Shown piece by piece: positions 35,001-44,470 of a DNA stretch of 64,000 bases. The position numbers and the translations under genes are program-made. The DNA comes from Protonemura montana. Lineage: Eukaryota > Arthropoda > Insecta > Plecoptera > Nemouridae. Numbering within the stretch: position 1 is the first letter of the stretch; every line of letters starts with the position of its first letter. The stretch covers positions 16,543,701 to 16,607,700 of the forward strand of contig OX387607.1 in NCBI GenBank assembly GCA_947568835.1, read 5' to 3'. The notes under the pieces are model-generated. The model did not search any database. It was given only the letters and a program-made list of their open reading frames with translations, and was not told the origin of the DNA.

Positions 35001-36463
35001 ACTTGCCTAAATAAATACAGGAAATTACAAATAGTGACATAGAATTATGCTAAATTGTAAAAATAATATGTTTTTGGTAATCAGATTTTACACTGGCTAA
35101 CTTAAATTGTATTTTACAACGAACGGAAATGTTTTAAACAGATCTGGATGGAAAAGAACTGATCTGGATTCAACATGGAGGTACAGGTGGTACTTTGATG
35201 ACCTACCCACTAGCAGGTTGGTCAGCAAGAACGGGCCGAAATGATTGACTTGCATCCCCAACTCTAGGCCGTCCACTGTCTTCTTTTGGGGCAATCCACC
35301 AGCTCCTGCGTTGTTGATCAAAATGTCCAGACGCTTTTCAGTGGCGTTGATTTCCTTGGCGAATTCTCGCACAGATGACAGATCGGCCAGATCCAGTTTC
35401 TTGACGACCACCTGTTTGTTGCCCGTGTAGCTGATAATCTCGTCTGGAAGTAACATTTCTTGAAGTCCTCAGCAGCTTGGACCAGCAATGTTTGCTGTCT
35501 CAGATTTTAAACTCTTTAATAGCCCAGGCAGAGATGAAACTCTAATTTATTTGTACATATCCTATACAATGTGCGGTGGAAGAAACATTTAAAATATGTA
35601 ATTCACAAAAACTATTTCAACTGGGTTTTGAATGCTAAGTAAAGGACAACTAAATTTCCAAACGTTTCGTAACATGTACTAGTTATTTTAGGTAATTGTT
35701 ATATTTTTATGTGGTTCTTTTGTTATTGGAAAATTGTCAGGACTGCTTTTACCCTTGATAAAGTAACAGGTACAAGTTACGAAACGTTGGGAAATTCAGT
35801 TGTTCTTCACTTAGCATTCAAAACCCAGTTGAAATAGTTTTTGTTAAAACTAGTGCTAAGTTTACATCAAGGAGACATGAGTCTAAAAACCATCATTTAA
35901 AATATTTTTGAATTTTCAAATATTTTCAGAGCCCACCGTTGATGACAGCAGTAGCTTGACAATGTAAGCTCTTTCAGTTCTAAAATAGACCAAACCTAAC
36001 GACTATACCTGTCTAAAAACTATCAGTTTCAATCAATTGTGCTAAATTTACTGTAAGCGGTTGAGCAGATGAAATGACCATGTGCTAGCGCTTGATAAGT
36101 CTAGATAAGAGTAATCTTATTTCCTTACCTCTGGCTTGGTTAGCCTTATCAACATCTCTGCAGGCTAAGATGACCCTTGCTCTTCTTTGAGCCAAGTCTT
36201 TCGCGGTCTCGTATCCGATTCCTGAATTTAGGGGGGGAAAAAATGGGTGTAAAATGGGACTCTTTAAATTGAGATGATATTCCAGTTCGTCTCGACGAGT
36301 TACCTGTGTTTGCTCCCGTGACAATCGCAGTTTTACCATCCAACCGTCGAGAACTCTTGCAGTAACCGATCTTGTATTTCAAATACACTTTCAGAGCGAA
36401 CAGAATCGCTAGAATCACCGTGAAAACGCTGCAGCAACAACAGCATTTTAAAAGACAGAACAT
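32094..36463 (-). CDS. RDH-C: retinol dehydrogenase 11-14-like SDR
   Basis: Seven exons, CDS complement(join(32094..32192, 32893..32982, 33199..33308, 33947..34132, 35207..35443, 36129..36221, 36304..36463)), 324 aa. The start MFCLLKCC was chosen by alignment with RDH-F; an in-frame Met lies 26 codons upstream. Residues 2-11 hold a run of cysteines just before the anchor (about 12-30), then GYCKSSRRLDGKTAIVTG. Motifs: [30 protein letters not shown], Ser of VFVASVAH, YACSK, NCLHPG. Exon 6 ends SACQ where most copies have DCK. Introns 5 and 4 carry a foldback hairpin and a telomere-type (CCTAA)n array. The RDH-D stop lies only 198 bp upstream. Confidence 0.9.
32580..32735. mobile_element. Foldback element copy in RDH-C intron 6
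   Basis: GTAACAGGTACAAGTTACG, AAACGTTGGGAAATTTAG, CATTCAAAACCCAGTTGAAA and TAGACATGAGTCTAAAAACC match the right half of the CGAAACGTCGGG family. A degraded left part (TTTCCCGACTTTTCGCAAC) lies around 32400-32450. A close relative is at 35595-35900. Confidence 0.7.
33031..33150. mobile_element. Foldback element, almost pure hairpin
   Basis: TTATTATTATCAACACTATA, ACCGTCTCAAAAATTG and ATTTTTGAGACGGT, TATAGTGTTGTTAATAATAA form arms of about 36 bp with almost no loop. The outer GCAAACGCTCGCAATGCGCG is on the left side only. It lies between RDH-C exons 6 and 5, a 216-bp intron. Confidence 0.85.
33612..33893. repeat. Interstitial telomere-type repeat (CCTAA)n / (TTAGG)n
   Basis: About 55 pentamers, mostly perfect CCTAA. 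Three inner blocks repeat the variant string CCAAACCTAATCTAATCTAA, showing secondary duplication. The right end flips strand (AACTGTTAGGTTAGGTAAGG). It lies in RDH-C intron 4, 54 bp from the exon 4 donor. TTAGG is the ancestral arthropod telomere repeat. Confidence 0.95.
34175..34280 (+). mobile_element. tRNA-derived SINE fragment
   Basis: GGGAAGTCCCGGGTTCCTAT and CCCGGTTCGGTTGCACAT, followed by TCCAGTCTAGCTTCCTTTCC, match the 3' half of the tRNA-SINE seen fuller at 48475-48560. It lies in RDH-C intron 3. Confidence 0.6.
35595..35900. mobile_element. Foldback element, both arms with longer centre
   Basis: The left arm (ACTATTTCAACTGGGTTTTG, CCAAACGTTTCGTAACATG) and right arm (GTTACGAAACGTTGGGAAAT, AGCATTCAAAACCCAGTTGA) enclose about 90 bp, including TTATTGGAAAATTGTCAGGA. 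The end is TAGTGCTAAGTTTACATCAA. It lies in RDH-C intron 2 and is closely related to the copies at 32580 and 36990. Confidence 0.75.
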
Positions 36464-36514
36464 TTCGCCGACTAATGTCGTCCCCTTTTCTTGGCAGCTT
36501 CTAATAAAGTGAAG

Positions 36515-36622
36515 TAATCTCTTATCGGTTCCACATTTCAAAGTTTGATCGTGACGCGGACAGATATGAGATGTGAGATAATTAAGAGATAATCGCTCAA
36601 AGGGTTACATAAAAGATAACAG
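36515..36622 (-). promoter_or_regulatory. Compact RDH-C promoter region with AGATAA cluster
   Basis: AGATAA occurs at 36576-36581, 36587-36592 and 36614-36619, and a CTTATC at about 36519, all inside the 198-bp space between RDH-C and RDH-D. GATA-factor control is inferred. No TATA box is obvious. Confidence 0.35.
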
Positions 36623-36660
36623 TTTTAATAATAAAACTAGTCGATGGTTTTGCAAAAATA

Positions 36661-36666
36661 TTTATT
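36661..36666 (-). terminator. RDH-D poly(A) signal overlapping the stop codon
   Basis: On the minus strand the last sense codon and stop read AAATAAATA, so AATAAA contains the TAA stop (36662-36664). No other AATAAA is closer to the gene end. Confidence 0.5.
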
Positions 36667-39600
36667 TCGATGTGAGTTTTTCACTCAATGTCCACAGTTT
36701 CTTTGAGTAATCTTTGTCTTTGGCTAGCGATGACATTTCTGTCTCCTGAAAGGAAAAAAGCAAAACATCTGTTTATGTCTTGCCGTTGACAGGTCTTGGG
36801 TTCGATCTAGGAGACCGTTCATTTCTTATCACCAATCAAGTCTAATTGATGTTTTAAAAAATGACATCGGCAACAATCGTGGGGAAAGCTCTGTAACCTT
36901 ACAAAAGTTCCAAAATGATTTCAAAACCTACTCTCAGGGAAACGACGGGCGTACAAAGTCATTTAAAAGCATAATTATTATCACAAATACACACATTACT
37001 CTAACAAAAACTATTACAACTGGGTTTTGAATGTTAAGTGAAGAACAACTGAATTTCCCAACGTTTCGTAACTTGTACCTGTTACTTTATCAAGGGTAAG
37101 AGCAGTCCTGACAATTTTTCGATAACAAAAAAACCACACAAAATTATAAAAATTACCAAGTTCAAGCTTCCTAAATGCATCTAAATAAAATAATTAGGGT
37201 CAATAACTCAAAAACTAATGCATTTTGAGTTTTCTGAAATAAAATCCCGAACAAATTACATTACTATGTTTACTTTTTATTTTTAGCATAAAATTCCCAG
37301 CAAACTAACATAATAATCATACAGCTGATATGTTCCTCTCAACACACATTAATTCTATTGTCAATTCATATGCGTTTAGTTTTTAAAAGGTTCACTAACC
37401 TTGCAGTCCTGAAAGTATTTCCCGGTTACACCTTCTAGTTCTTCTGAAACGGCCACGTGGATCGTGGTTTGCGCTCCCTCCTGGCATGTCTGGAAATAAG
37501 TGCATCCCAATTGAACCTAATTACCTACACTTTATCCATTACTCGAGCCGCAAGCTACAATTGCATGAGTTCAACATTGCCCCGTATTTCATGCTGGAGT
37601 TATTGCCATTTTTCATTTAACCATTCTTGTGGTGGACAGATTGTATAAATGTTTAATTGTTTAATAGCACCAGGGTAAGAAAGTCTTTGATTTAAGGCAT
37701 GCAAAAGTTAAGTTACTTTTCAAAAGTGGGTCATACCTAATAATTTATCTGGGTTTTTGTGGCTTAAATATCCACGCCAGTCGACAATTATTTCATGTAA
37801 CTTTGCTAAGCCATAATGAGAGAAAATACTCTTTAAGTAATAAAGATCTGTGCGAAATGCCTACCTTAAATAAAAAAGCAAAAACGACGTTAATTATTCT
37901 GAGCAAGAATGGAAAGGTCCTGAAAACGTCAGTCTTTACTGCTCCTGGGTTCAAACTGTTGACTGTGATTCCTGCAGAAAAGAGGGACATTATTTGGTAC
38001 ACGCTGTCTTATTTGAAATCTTATTTAAATTGCAAACGCTTGCAATGCGCGGTGTATTTTATTATTATCAACACAATAACCGTCTCAAAAATTGTGTCCC
38101 CGTTTGGGCATCAATTTTTGAGACGGTTATAGTGTTGATAATAATAAAACAGAAGCTGTTATCTTTGTACCTGTCCCGTGGAGTCGCCTCGCAAGCTCGT
38201 TCGATGTCACCACATTCGCCAGTTTGCTCAAACCGTAAACTTGCATGTCGAGTGGGAAATGCTTCTCGAAGTTGATGTCGTCTGTCTTGATAAATGGTAA
38301 ACTGTGTGCGTTGGAGGAGACAAAGACGATGCGCCCTCGACGTCCCGTCTTTGTCATCAGATCTGCGGGCCAAATCAAGACCAAACTCAGCTAAAAGCCC
38401 GCAATCTTTGTGTTTCCAAAGTAGAATACAAGTATTTTCAAAGCTTCAAAAAATGTCAATTTTATAGAAACACGGTACATTCAGTCTAGCCCGTAAGAGA
38501 AGATACCAGCATAATGACTGTCCCCTGCATTGCTACAGTCTAGCCCGTGAGATAAGATACCAGCACAAGGACTGTCCCCTGCATTGCTACAGTCTAGCCC
38601 GTGAGAGAAGATACCAGCACAAGGACTGTCCCCTGCATTGCTACAGTCTAGCCCGTGAGAGAAGATACCAGCACAAGGACTGTCTCCTGCATTGCTACAG
38701 TCTAGCCCGTGAGAGAAGATACCAGCACAAGGACTGTCCCCTGCATTGCTACAGTCTAGCCCGTGAGAGAAGATACCAGCACAAGGACTGTCCCCTGCAT
38801 TGCTACAGTCTAGCCCGTGAGAGAAGATACCAGCACAAGGACTGTCCCCTGCATTGCTACAGTCTAGCCCGTGAGAGAAGATACCAGCACAAGGACTGTC
38901 CCATGTATTTCTGAAAAGAGGCGCATTGCAAGAAATTGCAATTTAAATGAGATTTTACGCCAGCAAAGATAGTTTCCATTGCTTTTAAAAATGACAGTTG
39001 GCCCGTTTGGAAAGCCGGGAAAGTATATTCTCTCATTACACGGAGTTACATAATTGATTGCAATAAATGTACTTTTCTTTAACTCACCAACCAAGAGGTT
39101 TGTCAGTAAAAACGGTCCAAAGTGGTTTGATTGCATGCACAAATCCAAACCATCTTCGGTCTTCTTGTTTCCCAGCCAAACTGCGCCCGCGTTGTTTACC
39201 AAAATGTCCAGACGCTTTTCAGTGGCGTTTATATCTTCAGCAAATTCACGCACGGAACTCAACGACGCCAGGTCCAGCTTCTTAGCGACCACATCTTTGT
39301 TGCCAGTGTACATGACAATGTCATCTGCAAAGGTAAACGGAGTTTAGAGCCGGATGAAATATGTTTGAAAGTGAGTCTTGGTGCAGTTCGGTCGTCCTAC
39401 CTCGAGCTTTGTTGGCTTTGTTGATATCTCTGCAAGCGAGAATCACTCGTGCCCTTCTCTGCGCCAAATCTTTGGCCGTCTCGAACCCGATGCCTGAACC
39501 GAAGAAGATAGTTAAGTAAGCCTGAGTTCTAGGATTAAAAGCTAACATGCTCATAGACTGACGCCATGAACTAATTAGATAATCGTTTCCCATGCAAGGT

Positions 39601-39925
39601 GGATAAAACTTGACAATTATCATACTGCTATTACACATCAAATATTAACGAGGCCTAGAATTGAAATCAAATATCAGCTTCGAGAATGACTGTAGATTCA
39701 GTGAAGATTTATTTCTAAGATCTCAAATAATTATTGGAATAAAATGATTTGTAATTCCTCACCGGTATTGCCTCCAGTGACAATGACCGTCATGCCATCG
39801 AGACGTCTTGGGCTTTTGCAGACACCGCAAATATATTTCAGGTAAATACTGAAGGCAATGACGGCTAATATGTACGCGACCAAAACATACTGGCAACAAC
39901 CGAACTCAAATAAACAACCGAGCAT
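36662..39925 (-). CDS. RDH-D: retinol dehydrogenase 11-14-like SDR
   Basis: Seven exons, CDS complement(join(36662..36745, 37400..37489, 37865..37971, 38171..38362, 39088..39324, 39401..39493, 39763..39925)), 321 aa. The start was chosen at MLGCLFEFGCC; an in-frame upstream Met at 39994 is also possible and has a counterpart in RDH-E. Anchor about 12-30, [57 protein letters not shown], Ser of VFVSSNAH, YGLSK, and NSLNPG with Asn where the others have His. Exons 2-3 with the 76-bp intron 2, and exon 6, are nearly identical to RDH-E, but exons 4, 5 and 7 are not. Intron 3 holds a 54-bp minisatellite; intron 4 holds a foldback element; intron 6 holds another foldback copy. Confidence 0.9.
36990..37190. 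mobile_element. Foldback element copy in RDH-D intron 6
   Basis: ACTATTACAACTGGGTTTTG, CCCAACGTTTCGTAACTTG and TAAGAGCAGTCCTGACAATT, ending TTCCTAAATGCATCTAAAT, are the inverse of the 32470-32735 copy. Confidence 0.7.
38015..38155. mobile_element. Foldback element in RDH-D intron 4
   Basis: AAATTGCAAACGCTTGCAAT and TTATTATTATCAACACAAT, CCGTCTCAAAAATTG pair with CAATTTTTGAGACGG, TTATAGTGTTGATAATAATA around a 15-bp centre (TGTCCCCGTTTGGGCAT region). It leaves the exon 4 donor less than 30 bp away. No tRNA-like insert. Confidence 0.82.
38480..38903. repeat. 54-bp minisatellite in RDH-D intron 3
   Basis: About 7.9 copies of a 54-bp unit (CATTGCTACAGTCTAGCCCG, TGAGAGAAGATACCAGCACA, AGGACTGTCCCCTG) with very few variants. 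Copy starts at 38528 and 38582 set the period. Confidence 0.96.
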
Positions 39926-40279
39926 TGTTGAATTTATCTGCAGACCAGTGGGACGGTCAGAACTGCGCGGGGGAACTCGACAGACTGAACTCAAGTGGAG
40001 GCTGCACGTTTTCAGTTAGGTCACATGAGTCCAGTAATTAGCGGCGTCCAACATGAACTTATCAAGGACACTCGAGGAAAGAAGACATCATTTTTACTGC
40101 AATATTAAAAGTAGCTAAAAGATCTATTTAAGGATTTTCTAATCACACGATTATCGGTTCAGGTAATTTATATGTACGGTCGTGGCATTGTGGCATTTTA
40201 AAGATTTGCACGCGCGATTTTCGATGTGCTTTGTTAGGTACAGGTTCGCTTGCTGCAGTGAAAGATTTACCGGAAAGAA

Positions 40280-40873
40280 GCGAACGGTTTGGCGTTTTGG
40301 AAACACCGGTGCTCGTGAGATCACTGAAGTTAAGCCACACTGCGCTGGGTCAGGTATTGGAAGGGTGACCATCATACACATGACCAGTTCTGTTCGGGAG
40401 AGAGGTTGGAGGGATGAAAGTTAAGCAACACTGCGCTGAGTCAGGTATTGTATGGGTGACCATCATACACATGACCAGTTCTGTTCGGGAGAGAGGTAAG
40501 AGGGAAGAATGTTAAGTAACACTACGCTGGGTCAGGTATTGGATGGGTGACCAGTGACCACTATGCTTTATTTATTATTATTATTTTTGAGCCCTTGAAC
40601 AAAAATATAGCATCGTATTGGTGCGTCAAGTAGTACAATAAATTATCTATGCTAATAAAAAATAATATAAACGATAATGATACAAATTTAAAGATAATAC
40701 ACATGACCAGTTCTGTTCGGGAGAGAGGTTGGAGGCATGAAAGTTAGTACAGCAACTTCACTCGCCTTGCTTATCAACCTCTCGACAGCATGGATTTGTG
40801 GAGGAATCCTGTTGTTCGCGTTGTACCGTCCTTCGGAAGGGACGTTAAGCCGGTGGTCTTTAACAACAGTAGG
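40280..40873 (+). mobile_element. 5S-derived SINE interrupted by an AT-rich insert
   Basis: Three heads start at about 40280 (GTTTTGGAAACACCGGTGCT). After GGATGGGTGACCAGTGACCA the element is broken by about 140 bp of AT-rich DNA (40561-40699), resumes at ACACATGACCAGTTCTGTTC, and runs into a body truncated near AAGCCGGTGGTC. It occupies most of the 1.15-kb RDH-D/RDH-E intergenic space, on the strand opposite to the genes. Confidence 0.82.
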
Positions 40874-41080
40874 CTACGTAGTTTCTTTGTGTGAAATGCC
40901 GGCTCGTTCCTGGAAACTGCTGCGAACCAACTGCCCATGCGCTAGGAACATCTGCAAGATATCTCGCCGGATAGCTTTCAAGTGTCTCAGGGCTGGTAGC
41001 AGTGAAGTAATCGCTTGTCAATTCTACATTTCAAATCTTAACTCTAAGAAGTAACCGAACTTTACTCGATGTGACAACAT

Positions 41081-43996
41081 TTAATTCGACGTATATTTCT
41101 CGCTAATCGTCCACAGTTTCTTTGCGTACACTTTGTCATTAGCTAACTTTGAAGGTTCCGTATCCTGAAAAAGAGAAACAGATTGTTAAAAACTCATTGC
41201 ATGATTTTGTATTTGTATTTGTATTTGATTTTCTACCACAATTGGTCACATTTCAAAAGTCAGATACTAAAGTACATAAGTATAGTACCTACTTTCAATG
41301 CCTGATTTACTCTTTGTGTTCTTAAAAGGTTTCAACTGAATAAAAACAATTCTTTAATAAATATTCTTTTAGAGCACTTTTAAAAGCCAGGCCATCTTAA
41401 CAGTTGATCGTTCCTGGTAATCTGTGAAATAATTTGGCGCCCATTTCTCTTGCTCCTCTATGACTATTTATCTATTTTATGCGTGTTTTGCTTCTTATTT
41501 CTAAGACAATGATCTGTGATATCTCGTGCCCGTCCAGTCCAAGTAGGTAATTGAACAGAAACAAACGGGGAAAATTACCACTGTAATATAATTACCATCA
41601 TGGCCGACGCCTATGTACATGCCCTTAGCCCACATTTAACCCAATCACATTTTAAACCCACTCGAAAGTCAAATGTGAGGGAAGTTAATCTAAAATATTA
41701 TCAATATCTGCTACTCAACACGATATAACGTTTGTTGAACACGGTGCTTGCTATATTTGAAGTATATTGGTAATTGTTGATATAAAATTATCAGCTAGGT
41801 CGTTTAATTAGGCTGTTTACAGCGTAGTTTCTACTTCAAATCATAATAAATGTGTGTACTTTGATTATGCTGGACATATCAGCTTCACGAATATAACGGT
41901 TCATCTGTCATTGTCATTATCTAAAATATTCCCAGCAAGATCCCAGACTAACCTTGCAGTCCTGAAAGTATTTCCCGGTTACACCTTCTAGTTCTTCTGA
42001 AACGGCCACGTGGATCGTGGTTTGCGCTCCCTCCTGGCATGTCTGGAAAGAAATTCATCCCAAATTTCTAAACATATTCAATATGAATGATTACCACTTA
42101 TGCTTTACATGAAATCTGCAAACTTAATTGTGCAGCTAGGCAAGTTTTTGATAAGACCTGTCATTCATTCCTGCAAGCGTAGCTCGCGTGGCATTTGTTG
42201 TAAAAACTTGGTGCATATTACAGAAGAAGGTCTAGTGCCCGTGGTACTTACCGTTGGTTTGGTAAGGGATCTTACTTTCAAAACACTAGGCTCGGCCAAA
42301 TACCATTCAATTTCTAGTTCAATCTTTCTTGTGACAAAACGACCAACTAGACTAAGGCGAAGAGCGTTTAAAAGCGGCGAAAAATGCAAACTCGTGCAAT
42401 TTTATGATCATTTATTAACAACTCTTCTATTGTTTACTCTTAGCCAGGATACGATGACATCTTCTCAGCTCTCAAAAAACACATTTTAATTGCAAAACAT
42501 GCATATCAGTCATGGCTGGTGACGTTTGGGAGATTTTAGAGTATTTTTTGCAAACATCTGGACCAGTCTTTCATTTAACTTTGACAAGCCCAAAGAGGAG
42601 GGCAATAAAATGATAATAATAATATTAAAATTATAACGTACCTTTAAGAAGAGAGAGCAAACGACAAAATATACTTTGATAAAAAGCTCCGGCAAGAATC
42701 TTAGAGCTTCGGTCATCACCGCGCCAGGATGCACGCTGTTCACTGTAATACCTGCAGTAAACAGTGTTATTAGTAACAGTCGAGCTTGTGTTGGCAAAAC
42801 TGGACAAGAACAACACGTGTACCTGTCCCTTCCAGTCGCCTCGCCAGTTCATTGGCGTTCAGGACATTCGCTAGTTTGCTCAAGCCGTACACGTAGAGGT
42901 TGCTAGGGAAGTGTGTCTCGAAATTTATGTCTTCGTTTGGTACTGTGGGGTATCTGTGCGAACTGGAGGAAACGAAGATGATGCGGCCTTGATGTCCTGT
43001 CTTCTTCATCAGATCTACGGTTCAAATCGAGACAAAACTAAGCTGGCTACGTTTCAGTGTAATTTCTTAAGCTGTTTTATCCGATTTTTACATAGGTACT
43101 TCAAAGTTTGGCAAAACTTTCATTACATAGACATAGTATTGTAATAAATGTACTTTTATTTAACTTACCAACCAAGAGGTTTGTCAGTAAAAACGGTCCA
43201 AAGTAGTTTGTTTGCATGCACAAATCCAAACCATCTTCGGTCTTCTTGTTTCCCAGCCAAACTGCGCCCGCGTTGTTTACCAAAATGTCCAGACGCTTTT
43301 CAGTGGCGTTTATATCTTCAGCAAATTCACGCACAGAACTCAACGACGCTAGGTCCAGCTTCTTAGCGACCACATCTTTGTTGCCAGTGTACATGGCAAT
43401 GTCATCTGCAAAGGTAAACGGAGTTTAGAGCCGCATGAAATATGTTTGAAAGTGAGTCTTGGTGCAGTTCGGTCGTCCTACCTCGAGCTTTGTTGGCTTT
43501 GTTGATATCTCTGCAAGCGAGGATCACTCGTGCCCTTCTCTGCGCCAAATCTTTGGCCGTTTCGAACCCGATGCCTGAACCAAAGAAGAAAGTTAAGATG
43601 AAATCAATTCAACAAAAACTATTTGAACTGGGCTTTAAATGCTTAAATTGAGAAATTTAGTTGTTCTTTACTTAGCAATCAAATCCCAGTTCAAATTATC
43701 AAAACTTGTGCTAAGTTCATCTCAAGTAGAAATGTGTCTAAAAACAACCAAGAAATCAATTTGTTTTGCTATTATTTTCGTTTTGAATGTCATATCAAGG
43801 TGGTTAATCAGCTTTTTATTAGTAATTCCTCACCGGTATTGGCTCCAGTAACAATGACCGTCATGCCATCGAGACGTCTTGGGCTTTTGCAGACACCGCA
43901 AATATACTTCAAGTAAGCACTCACGGCTGCGACGACTAGCGTGGACGCGACCAAAACATACTGGCAACAACCGCACTCAAATAAACAACCAAACAT
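41081..43996 (-). CDS. RDH-E: retinol dehydrogenase 11-14-like SDR
   Basis: Seven exons, CDS complement(join(41081..41164, 41953..42042, 42642..42751, 42823..43014, 43169..43405, 43482..43574, 43834..43996)), 322 aa. The start is MFGCLFECGCC; an in-frame Met at 44035 is an alternative. Anchor about 12-30, [58 protein letters not shown], Ser of IFVSSSSH, YGLSK, NSVHPG. Exon 6 is identical to RDH-D over all 90 bp by eye, and exons 2-3 differ at only a handful of sites including the intron between them. Exon 5 (substrate side) is strongly different (MTEALRFLPELFIKVYFVV). Intron 4 is only 71 bp. The RDH-F stop is 474 bp upstream; two TGACGT motifs lie near 44071 and 44099 in that gap. Confidence 0.9.
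43605..43745. mobile_element. Degraded foldback element in RDH-E intron 1
   Basis: AAAACTATTTGAACTGGGCT, TTTAGTTGTTCTTTACTTAG and TCAAATCCCAGTTCAAAT are diverged ends of the CGAAACGTCGGG family. The centre is lost. Confidence 0.5.
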
Positions 43997-44442
43997 TGTC
44001 AAATCTGTCTGCAGACCAGCGGGACGGTCAGACATGCACGGAGGACCTCGAAAGACTGAACCATGAGAGTGACGTTATTAATGTGCTAGCGACTAGCGTG
44101 ACGTTTGTGCTCAAGGCTTGCAAATTATCGTTTCAGAGGAGTATTTGAACAGATCTATTATTAGTAATGTCTGGTCGCACGACCTGTAGCCGTCGCTCAG
44201 CTATACGCACGATTTTATCGTAGCCTCTTTCCTCTATTCGCACGACTTGCCATGCTCTGTTCGTTGTCAGCGAGAAGGAACGAGGAAGACGTTCTGTCAG
44301 AGTCCTGAAATCTAGCCCTTGGGAGACAAAAACTTCCAGGAAAATCGTTTTTCCGTTCATATGTCCAGGAACTTCTATGAAAGGACGGGTTTTGTGTGCA
44401 TTCCAATACGCCACGAGATTTGAAAACGACAAAAGTAACGGT

Positions 44443-44448
44443 TTTATT
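44443..44448 (-). terminator. Candidate RDH-F poly(A) signal
   Basis: AATAAA on the minus strand, 23 bp past the RDH-F stop codon. Confidence 0.4.
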
Positions 44449-44470
44449 TCGACAACAGACTTTTTTAACC

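Noticed and set aside
39088..39347. Plus-strand ORFs antisense to RDH exon 3 in several genes
   Set aside because: They recur with every exon 3 copy as shadows of the conserved minus-strand coding frame.
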